Origin: Anaerolineae bacterium
Lineage (GTDB): Bacteria > Chloroflexota > Anaerolineae > Aggregatilineales > Phototrophicaceae
NCBI GenBank assembly: GCA_022841825.1
Contig: JALHQT010000002.1
Coordinates: 124,001-188,000 of the forward strand
Direction: 5' to 3'
DNA length: 64,000 bases
Each line of letters begins with the position of its first letter. The stretch's first letter is position 1. The notes beneath the pieces were generated by a model. That model made no database searches and was not told the origin of the DNA. It was given only the letters and a program-made list of their open reading frames with translations. Position numbers and translations under genes: made by a program. This document shows positions 7,271 to 15,615 of the stretch, in pieces.

Positions 7271-8460
7271 ACATCAGCCTGAACGCGAACATCCCTGATG
7301 AAGTGCGCGCCGTCGCCTCGGACGGTACCAAGCTGCGTTACGCGCTGATGGAGCTGTCGGCGCAGTACCCCGACGCCATCGCGCTCGGTCGCGGCGACCC
7401 CGACCTGGCGACACCTGCGCACATCACGCAGGCGGTCATGCAATCGATTCGCGATGGCAAGACCGCGCCGACCCCGGTCGCGGGGATGCCCACGCTGCGC
7501 GAGGCAATCGGCGAGAAGTTCCGCCGCGAAAACGGGCTGGACGTGGTAGGCGACAACATCATCGTGACGGCGGGCGGGCAGGAGGGCTTGTTCCTGCTCA
7601 TGCAGGCGCTGCTTGACCCCGGCGATGAGGTGCTGGTGCCCGACCCGCGCTATACGTCGTATGACGAGGCAATCGCCAGCGCGGGCGGCAAATTCGTCCT
7701 CATCCCGACCGATCACGAGGACGCCTTTAACCTGCGTCCCGAAGCGGTCGAGGCGGCGATCACGCCCAGGACCAAGGCGCTGCTGATCGTCACGCCGAGC
7801 AACCCGACCGGCGGCATCGTCACCGAAGACCGCCTGCGCGCCATCGCCGAGATCGCCATTCGCCACAATCTGATCGTGATCTCCGACGAGATTTACGAGA
7901 AGTTCCTCTACGACGGCTGGCAGCACTTCAGCATCGGCTCGCTGCCCGGCATGGCGGAGCGCACGGTCACGCTCAACGGCTTCTCCAAGACCTACGCCAT
8001 GACGGGCTTCCGCGTCGGCTTCATCGCCGCGCCCGCCAACCTGATCGCCGCGATGGCGAAGGTGAAAGCGGCGACGACCGGCGCGACCGCGACGATCAGC
8101 CAGTGGGCGGGGCTTGCCGCGCTGACCGGGGCGCAAGAGCCGCTGCATGAATTCCAGCGCATCTACACCGAACGCCGCGCGCTGATGCTGACGGGGCTGC
8201 GCGACCTGGGACTGAACTTCAGCGATCCGCGCGGCGCGTTCTTCTTCTGGACGAACAGCAGCAGCATCGGCATTCATGCCACCGTGCTTTCGTATCTGCT
8301 GCTCAAGGAGGGGCATGTGCTCCTTTTCCCCGGCACGGGCTTTGGCGAAAACTGGGGCGGCTACCTGCGCATCTCGATTTTGCAGACGACCGACCTCCTG
8401 CAAGAGGCGCTCGGACGCATGAAGCCGATCCTTGACCGCTACCGGGCGCAGGCAAAATGA
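7267..8460 (+). CDS. PLP-dependent aminotransferase, class I/II
   Basis: The 397-residue protein starts at ATG 7267, overlapping the previous stop as ATGA. It has the complete fold-type I set: ALGRGDPDL at the substrate entrance, SNPTGG, the PLP-pyridine Asp in VISDEIYEKF, the Schiff-base Lys in GFSKTYAMTGFRVGF near residue 240, and the substrate-carboxylate Arg in YLRISI near residue 375. It would transfer an amino group between an amino acid and a 2-oxoacid. Together with the preceding lysine-less paralogue it might form a heteromer. A repeat-filled gap of 127 bp follows. Confidence 0.93.
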   Translation: MNISLNANIPDEVRAVASDGTKLRYALMELSAQYPDAIALGRGDPDLATPAHITQAVMQSIRDGKTAPTPVAGMPTLREAIGEKFRRENGLDVVGDNIIVTAGGQEGLFLLMQALLDPGDEVLVPDPRYTSYDEAIASAGGKFVLIPTDHEDAFNLRPEAVEAAITPRTKALLIVTPSNPTGGIVTEDRLRAIAEIAIRHNLIVISDEIYEKFLYDGWQHFSIGSLPGMAERTVTLNGFSKTYAMTGFRVGFIAAPANLIAAMAKVKAATTGATATISQWAGLAALTGAQEPLHEFQRIYTERRALMLTGLRDLGLNFSDPRGAFFFWTNSSSIGIHATVLSYLLLKEGHVLLFPGTGFGENWGGYLRISILQTTDLLQEALGRMKPILDRYRAQAK

Positions 8461-8486
8461 AAAGGAATGGCATGAGACGCTGCAAC

Positions 8487-8549
8487 GGACGAGGCATGCC
8501 TCGTCCCTACAGGATCGTCTGTAGGGACGCCATTGATGGCGTCCGTGCC
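8487..8549. repeat. GACGAGGC-type palindromic repeat
   Basis: Two nested palindromes, GACGAGGCATGCCTCGTC and GGACGCCATTGATGGCGTCC, are linked by GTAGGGAC-like arms. Similar units occur at 18411-18438, 30888-30935, 36537-36664 and 51267-51357. This is the only sizeable gap within the first fourteen kilobases of rightward genes apart from 4909-5027. Confidence 0.8.
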
Positions 8550-8587
8550 CATATTCCCCCTCAAACACCTATCCAGGCGCACACATC

Positions 8588-9754
8588 ATGACCTCTGACC
8601 ACTATCTCATCCCGCTCCTCCAGGCGCTCGTGCGCATCCCATCGCCCAACCCGCCGGGCGATACGCGCGCGATTGCGCAGTTCATCGCCGACGAGATGGG
8701 CGCGGCGGGCTGTGCGGTTTCGCAGGTCGCGCCGCCAGCCAAGCCGGAGGCGGTCAGCGTGATCGCGCGCGTTGGACAGGGCGACCCAGTGATCATGCTT
8801 CATGCGCATATCGACACCGTGCCGATTGCCCATGACGAGGCGGGGAAGTGGAGCGTCGATCCGTACGCCGCCGTCGTGAAAGACGGCAGGCTGTACGGCA
8901 AGGGCAGCGTGGACGACAAAGCGCCGCTCGCCGCCATGATGATCGCTTTGCAGCACGCGGCACAGCACGTCGAAAGGCTGCGCGGGACGCTGGTGCTGGT
9001 CGCGGCGGCGGAAGAAGAGGTCGGCGGGCGGCTCGGCACGCGCTGGATGGCGGATGCCGGGCTGCTGCCGCAGTGCGATTTTATCGTCGTCGGCGAACAG
9101 ACGCACAACCACGTCGCCACCGCCCACAAGGGCGTCATGCGGGCGACCGTGCGCACGACGGGCAAGTCCGTCCACGCCACCAACCCGGATCGCGGCGTCA
9201 ACGCCATCACGGCGATGGCGCGGGCGGTGCTGGCGCTCGACGAGTATCACAAATCGCTGCAAACGCGTGTGCATCCGATGGTCGGCACGCCGAGCTGCAA
9301 TGTCGGCGTCATCCAGGGCGGCAGCACTGCCAACGCCGTGCCGGATGCCTGCGCCGTCTACCTCGACCGCCGCATGATCCCCGGCGAAGACCCGGCGGAA
9401 GTCCAGCGCGAGATGGAGGCGGTGATCGCGTCGGTGGATGCGTCCCCCGCGCAGATCAGCATTGGTGATTTCCTGGTCTCGAACTGGTTCGCCTCGACGG
9501 TCGAAACGCCGCTCGCCCGCACCTTCATGGACTGTGTGCGCGCCGGGCTGCCCGGCGATCCGGGTCCCATCGGTTATCTCCCGGGCAGCGATGCCAAGCA
9601 TCTGACCGGCGTCGTGCGCGGCGAGATGGTCATCTTTGGACCTGGGAGCTACGAAGTGGCACACGCTTTCGATGAATACGTGGATGTGGCAGAGCTGCAC
9701 ATCACCGCGCAAATCCTGATCGACTTCGTCCATCGCACGCTGATCCAAGGATGA
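8588..9754 (+). CDS. M20 family metallohydrolase (ArgE/DapE/ACY1-like)
   Basis: The 388-residue protein has the M20 di-zinc site: MLHAHIDTVP (His72 and Asp76), GKGSVDDK (bridging Asp near 107), AAAEEEVGG (catalytic and ligand Glu near 138), and a C-terminal His in YEVAHAFDEYV near 362. The dimerisation domain (TTGKSVHATNPDRGVNA) is complete. Members hydrolyse amide bonds of N-acyl amino acids, dipeptides or carbamoyl compounds. The ATG at 9751 of the next gene overlaps its stop, tying it to the dihydroorotase-like hydrolase and suggesting consecutive steps: ring opening, then amide cleavage. Confidence 0.93.
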   Translation: MTSDHYLIPLLQALVRIPSPNPPGDTRAIAQFIADEMGAAGCAVSQVAPPAKPEAVSVIARVGQGDPVIMLHAHIDTVPIAHDEAGKWSVDPYAAVVKDGRLYGKGSVDDKAPLAAMMIALQHAAQHVERLRGTLVLVAAAEEEVGGRLGTRWMADAGLLPQCDFIVVGEQTHNHVATAHKGVMRATVRTTGKSVHATNPDRGVNAITAMARAVLALDEYHKSLQTRVHPMVGTPSCNVGVIQGGSTANAVPDACAVYLDRRMIPGEDPAEVQREMEAVIASVDASPAQISIGDFLVSNWFASTVETPLARTFMDCVRAGLPGDPGPIGYLPGSDAKHLTGVVRGEMVIFGPGSYEVAHAFDEYVDVAELHITAQILIDFVHRTLIQG

Positions 9755-11163
9755 CGCCCGTGAACTTTGATACCCTCATCATGAATGGCGATGTCGTCAC
9801 CGAACGCGGCATTGAAGCGCTCGACATCGCCATACGCGGCGAGCAGATCGTGGCGCTGCTGGCGCGCGGGACGCCCGCGCAGGCAAGCGATGTGATCGAC
9901 GCGACAGGCATGTATGTCCTGCCGGGCGCGGTCGATATTCACTTTCACTGCCGCGCGCCCGCCTATCCCGAACGCGGCGACTTCGCCACCGAAACGCGCG
10001 CCGCCGCCGCCGGAGGCGTGACGACGATCTTCGAGATGCCGATTTCCAAGCCGTGCTGCGCGACAGGCGACATCTTCCGCGCGCGCAAGGCGCTGGGCGA
10101 AGGCGACGCCTACGTCAACTTCGCGCTCTATGGCGCGCCGGGCTTGCTCAAGCGCGAAGAAGTACTGGATATGGCGGCGGAGGGCGCGGTCGCCTTCAAG
10201 ATCTTCACAACCGGCGCGCCTGCCGGGCGCAATGACGAATTCGAGGGCTTGTGCCTGCCGGGGACGGAAGAACTCTTCCAGGGCTTGTCGCTGGTCGCGG
10301 AGACGGGCTTGGTCTGCACCATCCACTGCGAAGACAACCCGCTGCTGGAATGGAACACCGCCCGCCTGCAAGCCGCCGGACGCAACGACATCCTGGCGCA
10401 TGGTGAATCGCGCCCGCCGTATGTCGAGGCGCTGTCCGTCGCCTCCGTCCTGACGATGAACGAGGCAATCGGCGCGAATATTCATATCGCCCACGTTTCA
10501 TGCGAGGCTGCGCTCAACGCGCTGCGCCGCTTCAAACGCATGGGCGCGACGGCGACGGGCGAAACCTGCCCGCACTACCTTTTTTTCACCGAAGACGACA
10601 TGCGGCGCGTCGGTCCCTACGCCAAGATCAACCCGCCGCTGCGCAGCCATTCTGACCAGACGGCGCTCTGGGAAGGGCTGGCGGATGGCTCGCTGATGGC
10701 GGTGACGACCGACCACTCGCCGTTCACCGTCGAGGAGAAGGAACGCGCGCGCACCGACATCTGGCGCACGCCGCCCGGTTCGCCGGGGATCGAGGAACTC
10801 GTGCTCGGCATGGTCGATGCCGCGCTGACAGGGCGCATGAGCCTGCATAAGGCAGTCAGCCTGATCAGCACCAACGGCGCGAAACGCTTCGGCGTCTATC
10901 CGCAAAAGGGCGTGATCGCCGTCGGTTCGGACGCGGACATCGTGCTGTACGACCCGCGCCAGACGACGACCATCGCACAGGATATGCTGTTCAGCCAGGC
11001 GAAGGCGTGCGACAAGCTGTACGAGGGCATCACCTACCAGGGGCGCATCCGGCGGACGATGGTCAACGGGCGCACGGTCTTCCTGGAGGGCGATGTGATT
11101 GGAGAACGCGGCTGGGGCAAATTCGTGCGCCCCAAGCCGGAGAATGTGAGTAAGGAATTTTGA
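9751..11163 (+). CDS. Dihydroorotase/allantoinase/hydantoinase-family cyclic amidohydrolase
   Basis: The 470-residue TIM-barrel amidohydrolase has the ligands of a binuclear metal site: DIHFHC (HxH near residue 65), the carbamylatable Lys in VAFKIFTTG near 152, His in TIHCED and in HIAHVS, and Asp in TTDHSPF near 325. The overall pattern is closest to the AllB/PyrC/hydantoinase branch that opens cyclic ureides or imides. A role in pyrimidine synthesis is unlikely because no pyr gene is near. The gene is coupled to the M20 gene before it (ATGA) and the M14 gene after it (TGATG). Confidence 0.9.
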   Translation: MTPVNFDTLIMNGDVVTERGIEALDIAIRGEQIVALLARGTPAQASDVIDATGMYVLPGAVDIHFHCRAPAYPERGDFATETRAAAAGGVTTIFEMPISKPCCATGDIFRARKALGEGDAYVNFALYGAPGLLKREEVLDMAAEGAVAFKIFTTGAPAGRNDEFEGLCLPGTEELFQGLSLVAETGLVCTIHCEDNPLLEWNTARLQAAGRNDILAHGESRPPYVEALSVASVLTMNEAIGANIHIAHVSCEAALNALRRFKRMGATATGETCPHYLFFTEDDMRRVGPYAKINPPLRSHSDQTALWEGLADGSLMAVTTDHSPFTVEEKERARTDIWRTPPGSPGIEELVLGMVDAALTGRMSLHKAVSLISTNGAKRFGVYPQKGVIAVGSDADIVLYDPRQTTTIAQDMLFSQAKACDKLYEGITYQGRIRRTMVNGRTVFLEGDVIGERGWGKFVRPKPENVSKEF

Positions 11164-12863
11164 TGTACGCACTCGATTTCAGTGAATACTTTCGCTATGA
11201 CGACCTGACGCGCCACCTGCACGGGCTGGCGGATGCCTATCCCCACCTGGCGGCACTCCAATCGCTCGGCAAGAGCTGGCGGGGGCGCGATATCTGGGCG
11301 ATGACGCTGACCAACCGCGCGACGGGAGCCGATCACGAGAAGCCCGCCTTCTACATCGACGCCCACATCCACGCGGAAGAGGTCGCCACCTCGCACACCG
11401 CGCTCTACACGATCTGGTATCTGCTGACGAACTACGGCACGGATGCGCAGGCGACCTGGCTGCTGGACAACATGGCGTTCTACATCCTGCCGCGCACCAA
11501 CCCGGACGGCGCTGAGATCAGCCTGACGACCGGGCATCACTGGTGCGGCAACGGGCGCTACCTGCCCGGCGAGGAGCAGACGCGCGGTTTGTGCCAGCAG
11601 GACATCGACGGCGACGGGCACATCGTGCAGATGCGCATCCCCGATGAAGCGGGTGAATGGAAAATCTCGAAGGACGACCCGCGCCTGATGATCCTGCGCG
11701 AGCCGGGCGAGGTGGGCGACGGTCCGTATTACCGCCTCCACCGCGAAGGCGTGATACGCGGCGAGTGGGACGGCGTGAGCTTCGAGATCGAGAAGCCGCG
11801 CGATGGCAACCTCAATCGCAATTACCCGGCGGGCTGGGTTTCCGAGGTGCGGCAGTATGGCGCGGGCGAGTACCCGCTGAGTGAGCCGGAAGCGCTGGCG
11901 GTCGGGCAGTTCCTGCTCGCGCATCCCAACATCAGCGGGATGCAGTGCTATCACACGCACGGCGGCGTGGTGCTGCGCCCGTCGCTGGTCGAGCCGGATG
12001 CCGCCATCCCGCCCGCCGATCTGGCGCTCTACAAGACCATCGGCGCGATGGCGACCGCGCTGACCGGCTACCCGGTCATCTCCGTTTATGAGGAGTTCAC
12101 GCCCGACCCCAAGCAGGCGCGCACAGGTTCGCTCATGCAGTGGTCGTATGACGAGATGGGCATCATCACCTTTTCGACCGAACTGTGGAACCCGGAGCTG
12201 GCAGCGGGCATCGCCGACCCGGCAAAGTATCAGGTGCGCGCGCGTTCGACCGAGGACGAGCTGAAGCTGCTAGCGTATAACGACAAACACCTGGGCGGGC
12301 GCGGCTTCATCGACTGGAAGCCGTTCGATCATCCGCAGTTGGGGCGCGTCGAGATCGGCGGCTGGACGCATATGTACACCTTCCGCAATCCGCCGCCTGC
12401 CTCGTGGGCGGCGACCGACGAAGCGCGCGGCTTCCTGCACACCACCCTCCACTGCAACTGCCTGTTCACGCTCCGCCACGCCGCGACCACGCCGCTGCTG
12501 CGCCTCGTCAGCGCCGAGGCGCAGGCGCTGGGAGGCGATCTTTACAAGGTGACGGCGGTCGTCAAGAACGAGGGCTATCAGCCGACGCACATGACGCAGC
12601 GCGCGCTGGAACGCCAGACGGCAGGCAGCCTGACTGTCACGCTGACGGGCGGCGAGCTGTTGATGGGCGAGGCTGCGCAGGACATCGGGCATCTGGCGGG
12701 GCGCGATGGGCGTAAGGCGACCTGGTCGCCCTGGCTGCCGATGTGGGAGGCGACGACGCGCAAGGTCGAGTGGCTGGTGCGCGCGCCCGCCGGGACGAAC
12801 TTGACGATCACAGCGTCCGCGCCGCGCGCCGGAAGCGGGCGGGCGGAGGTCGTGCTGTCATGA
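11163..12863 (+). CDS. M14-family zinc carboxypeptidase with C-terminal beta domain
   Basis: The 566-residue protein starts at ATG 11163, one base inside the preceding stop (TGATG). The M14 zinc ligands are His and Glu in DAHIHAEE near residues 69-72 and His in CYHTHGG near 260; the general base is the Glu in FSTELWN near 343. Substrate-carboxylate Arg/Asn positions are suggested by LNRNYPAGW. The last 130 or so residues look like a beta-rich accessory domain. There is no signal peptide, so it probably acts in the cytoplasm on imported peptides or amides. It overlaps the M24-like gene at 12860-12863. Confidence 0.88.
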   Translation: MYALDFSEYFRYDDLTRHLHGLADAYPHLAALQSLGKSWRGRDIWAMTLTNRATGADHEKPAFYIDAHIHAEEVATSHTALYTIWYLLTNYGTDAQATWLLDNMAFYILPRTNPDGAEISLTTGHHWCGNGRYLPGEEQTRGLCQQDIDGDGHIVQMRIPDEAGEWKISKDDPRLMILREPGEVGDGPYYRLHREGVIRGEWDGVSFEIEKPRDGNLNRNYPAGWVSEVRQYGAGEYPLSEPEALAVGQFLLAHPNISGMQCYHTHGGVVLRPSLVEPDAAIPPADLALYKTIGAMATALTGYPVISVYEEFTPDPKQARTGSLMQWSYDEMGIITFSTELWNPELAAGIADPAKYQVRARSTEDELKLLAYNDKHLGGRGFIDWKPFDHPQLGRVEIGGWTHMYTFRNPPPASWAATDEARGFLHTTLHCNCLFTLRHAATTPLLRLVSAEAQALGGDLYKVTAVVKNEGYQPTHMTQRALERQTAGSLTVTLTGGELLMGEAAQDIGHLAGRDGRKATWSPWLPMWEATTRKVEWLVRAPAGTNLTITASAPRAGSGRAEVVLS

Positions 12864-14002
12864 TGATGCTCGACGCGGCGTTCTACCGCCGCAAGCTGGC
12901 GCAGATCCAGGCGGCGCTGCCCGGCGCGGCGCTCGACGGCATCCTGCTGCTCGATACGCACAACGTCATTTACGCTTCCGGCTTCTGGCACATCCCGTCC
13001 GAGCGCCCGATTGGCTTGTTCATCCCGGCGTCCGGCGCGCCCACGCTGTTCGTGCCGCTGCTCGAACAGGAGAACGCGGCGGACTGCGTTGTCAGCGACA
13101 TCCGCACCTACTTCGAGTACCCCGGCGAGACGCATCCGGTCGTCTGGATGTGCCGCGAGTGCGGGGCGAAGCGCCTGGGGATCGACGCGGTCGATCAGGC
13201 GGTCTTCGCGCGGTTGGGCGAGGGTGTGGTCATGTCTGCGCTGGTCGAGCACCTGCGCTGGATCAAGGAGCCGGAAGAGCTGGCGCTGATCGAACGCGCT
13301 GCCCGCTATGCCGATTACTGCCTGGAGCAGGTGCGCGACCACGCCGGGCAGGTCATCCGCGATGGCGGCACGGAGCTGGACATCCTGCGCATGTGCCTGA
13401 GCGCGACGAGCGCGCGCATCCGCGAGGAAGTGGGCGAGATGTTCCGCCTGGGCGGCGGCGCGGTCGTCGGCACCGTCCACAGCGGTCCGCGCGCGGCGCT
13501 GCCGCATGGCGCGCCGGGGCATCGCCAGCCGCAGCCGGGCGAGCCGATCATCGCGGGTATTGGCGTGGCGGTCGGCGGCTATCATGCCGAGAGCGGCGCG
13601 ACTTTCGTGGCGGGCGAGCCGTCGGCGGAGGTCATGCGCTGCCTGCGCGCGGCGGCGGCGTGCGACCGCGCCGCCATCGACGCGCTGCGCCCCGGCGCGA
13701 CCTGCGCGTCGGTCAACGCGGCGGCGCTGGCGGTGCTGCGCGATGCCGGGCTGGGCGATGCCATCCGTCATCGCATTGGGCACGGCATGGGCTTGCAGGG
13801 GCACGAAAGCCCCTGGCTCGCGCCCGGCGATAAGACGCTCCTCGTCCCCGGCATGGTCTTTTCGAACGAGCCGGGCATCTATCGCCCCGGTATCGACGGC
13901 TACCGCCTGATCGACAGCATGATCGTGACGGCGGGCGCGGCGCACGTCCCCAGCCGCTTCCTGGCGGAAAACCCGCCGGAAAAGCGCATCCTAAGCATCT
14001 GA
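12860..14002 (+). CDS. M24 (pita-bread fold) protein lacking most metal ligands; creatinase-like
   Basis: The 380-residue protein starts at ATG 12860 (ATGA overlap). It has an N-terminal creatinase/prolidase domain (LLLDTHNVIYASGFWHIPSERP) and a C-terminal M24 domain. Conserved parts include LPHGAPGH, HRIGHGMGLQGHESP and FSNEPGIY. The five-ligand metal set of Xaa-Pro aminopeptidases is broken: the first Asp (usually DIG) reads GIG, the second (sDitRT) reads AESGAT, and the last Glu (RiED) reads RLID. Creatinase is a known M24 member that works without metal, so amidino, ureide or ectoine-type C-N hydrolysis is more likely than peptidase activity. This is inference. Confidence 0.82.
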   Translation: MMMLDAAFYRRKLAQIQAALPGAALDGILLLDTHNVIYASGFWHIPSERPIGLFIPASGAPTLFVPLLEQENAADCVVSDIRTYFEYPGETHPVVWMCRECGAKRLGIDAVDQAVFARLGEGVVMSALVEHLRWIKEPEELALIERAARYADYCLEQVRDHAGQVIRDGGTELDILRMCLSATSARIREEVGEMFRLGGGAVVGTVHSGPRAALPHGAPGHRQPQPGEPIIAGIGVAVGGYHAESGATFVAGEPSAEVMRCLRAAAACDRAAIDALRPGATCASVNAAALAVLRDAGLGDAIRHRIGHGMGLQGHESPWLAPGDKTLLVPGMVFSNEPGIYRPGIDGYRLIDSMIVTAGAAHVPSRFLAENPPEKRILSI

Positions 14003-14032
14003 TCGAGGGTTGTTGAAGCGAGTTTGTTTACG

Positions 14033-14174
14033 AGTGCGAAGTGCGTGGTGCGTAGTGCGAACGAACAAAGACGAGTGCGTAGGGCCGCACCCATGTGTTC
14101 CCTGTCTTCGCGTCCTTCGCGTCTTTGCGGTTCAATCTCCGCATTTTCGCACCACGCACTGCGCACTACGCACC
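14033..14174. repeat. Composite repeat: GTGCG-type arms around a TTCGCG/TTTGCGGTTCAA unit
   Basis: The left arm at 14033-14070 and the right arm at 14143-14174 are GTGCG-type repeats in opposite orientation. Between them lies a copy of the CTTCGCGTCCTTCGCGTC / TTTGCGGTTCAATC unit (about 14106-14140) seen also at 34817, 40803 and 51218. This fills almost the whole gap between the M24-like and amidohydrolase genes; no gene was seen here. Confidence 0.75.
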
Positions 14175-14211
14175 CTGTAGCGTGAATGATTCATTTGAAA
14201 GGTGATTCCCC

Positions 14212-15456
14212 ATGCCCGAACAAGCGCCCTGGCGTTTTCAAAAAATCCTCCTGCCGATGTTCGATCTGCCGTCGCCGCACCGCGTGTTCGTCAATGCGCG
14301 CGTGCTGACGTGCGTGGGCGATCAGGTGATTGAACATGGCTTCGTCGAAGTCGAGAAGGGCAAAATCAAGGCGGTCGGCGCGATGAGCGACCTGGGCACG
14401 ACCGACGCGCAGGTCATCGACTGCGGCGGCATGACGGTCATGCCCGGCATGATGAACTCACACGCACATCTGGCGTGGGATGGCGTGCATGACCTGGCGA
14501 ACCAGTCGATGAACGACGGCGTCGAGATCAGCGCCTACAAGAGCGCGTCGAACATGATCAAGAGTTTGCGCGCGGGCGTGACGCTGGTGCGCGACCTGGG
14601 CATGAACACCAGCAACCTGTACGCCAAGCAGGCGGTCGAGCAGGGCATCTTCCCCGGTCCCCGGCTGCTGGTGTGCGGGCAGGCGATTGTGCAGACGGGC
14701 GGGCATACCTACTGGTGTTGCCGCGAGGCGAGCGGCGCCGACGAGATGCGGCGGGCGGTGCGCGAACAGGTGCGCGGCGGCGCAGACCTGATCAAGATCA
14801 TGGCGTGCCACGACACCTGCGAGTTCAGCGATGCCGAGTTTGAGGCGGTGGTGGACGAAAGCCACAAGATGAGCGTGCCGATCACCGCGCACGCCACCTT
14901 TGACGAATGCATCAGCCGCTCGGCGCGCTTCGGTGTCGATTGCATCGAACACGGCGGCTCGATGAGCGACGAGACGATTCAGATGCTGGTCGATAGGAAG
15001 ATCCCAATTGTGACGACCTTCGCGCCGCTGGTGATGCAGGCGCAGGAGGATGTGGCGCGGCGCTTCAACATCCCCGAATGGAAGATCGCCGAGCGTAAGA
15101 AGGCGGTCGCCGACCCCAACCGCTACACGGGCTTGGTCAAGGCGGCGGAAATGGGTGTGCCGATTGGCTTCGGCACCGACGCGGGCAGCCCGGCGGTCGG
15201 GCATGAGATCGTCGCGCCCGAACTCAAGTTCATGGTGCAGATCGGCGTTGTGCGCGATAACTACGCCGCGCTGCGCAGCGCGACGGTCGTCGCCGCGCAC
15301 ATCAACCGCGTGCACAACAAGCTCGGCACGCTGGAAGCGGGCAAGGATGCCGACCTGATCGTCGTCGCTGGCGACCCGCTGGCAGACCTGGACGCGCTCA
15401 ACGATGTTCGTGCGACCTTCATCGCGGGCAAGAAGATGATCGGCGTCGGGGCGTAA
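14212..15456 (+). CDS. Amidohydrolase family protein (imidazolonepropionase/prolidase-like)
   Basis: The 414-residue protein starts at ATG 14212 behind AAAGGTGA. It has the amidohydrolase ligands: NSHAHL (HxH near 84-86), the Lys of ADLIKIMACHD near 199, ITAHAT, CIEHGG and FGTDAGSP near 320. The N- and C-terminal strands form the usual composite beta-sandwich that closes with GKDADLIVVAGDPL. The nearest functional groups are imidazolonepropionase-like hydrolases and Xaa-Arg/Xaa-Lys dipeptidases of the same superfamily. It follows a repeat-filled gap, so it may have its own promoter, though none was clear. Confidence 0.9.
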   Translation: MPEQAPWRFQKILLPMFDLPSPHRVFVNARVLTCVGDQVIEHGFVEVEKGKIKAVGAMSDLGTTDAQVIDCGGMTVMPGMMNSHAHLAWDGVHDLANQSMNDGVEISAYKSASNMIKSLRAGVTLVRDLGMNTSNLYAKQAVEQGIFPGPRLLVCGQAIVQTGGHTYWCCREASGADEMRRAVREQVRGGADLIKIMACHDTCEFSDAEFEAVVDESHKMSVPITAHATFDECISRSARFGVDCIEHGGSMSDETIQMLVDRKIPIVTTFAPLVMQAQEDVARRFNIPEWKIAERKKAVADPNRYTGLVKAAEMGVPIGFGTDAGSPAVGHEIVAPELKFMVQIGVVRDNYAALRSATVVAAHINRVHNKLGTLEAGKDADLIVVAGDPLADLDALNDVRATFIAGKKMIGVGA

Positions 15457-15469
15457 TGTGAACGCAATT

Positions 15470-15612
15470 TGCCCTCACCCTAAATCCCTCTCCCGACCGG
15501 TCGCTTCGCTCCCTGGGAGAGGGACTTCCAGACGAGTCGTCTGGCTCCCCTCTCCCAGGTGTACTCACCGTTTGGGACGCTGGATGCAGAGCGGAAGCGG
15601 GTGGGGGGTGAG
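15470..15612. repeat. CCCTCACCC/CCCTCTCCC-type composite repeat
   Basis: The gap reads as blocks shared with other gaps: CCCTCACCCTAAATCCCTCTCCC, CTGGGAGAGGGACTT, CAGACGAGTCGTCTGG (palindrome) and CTCCCAGGTGTACTCACCGTT. Related blocks are at 46168-46270 and 54165-54368. The repeat reaches into the region just upstream of the MFS start, so the first possible codons of that gene are repeat-derived. Confidence 0.75.
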
Positions 15613-15615
15613 GGC

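Noticed and set aside
9751-11163. Pyrimidine biosynthesis dihydroorotase (pyrC)
   Set aside because: No pyr genes lie nearby, and the coupled M20, M14 and creatinase-like neighbours favour a catabolic cyclic amidohydrolase.
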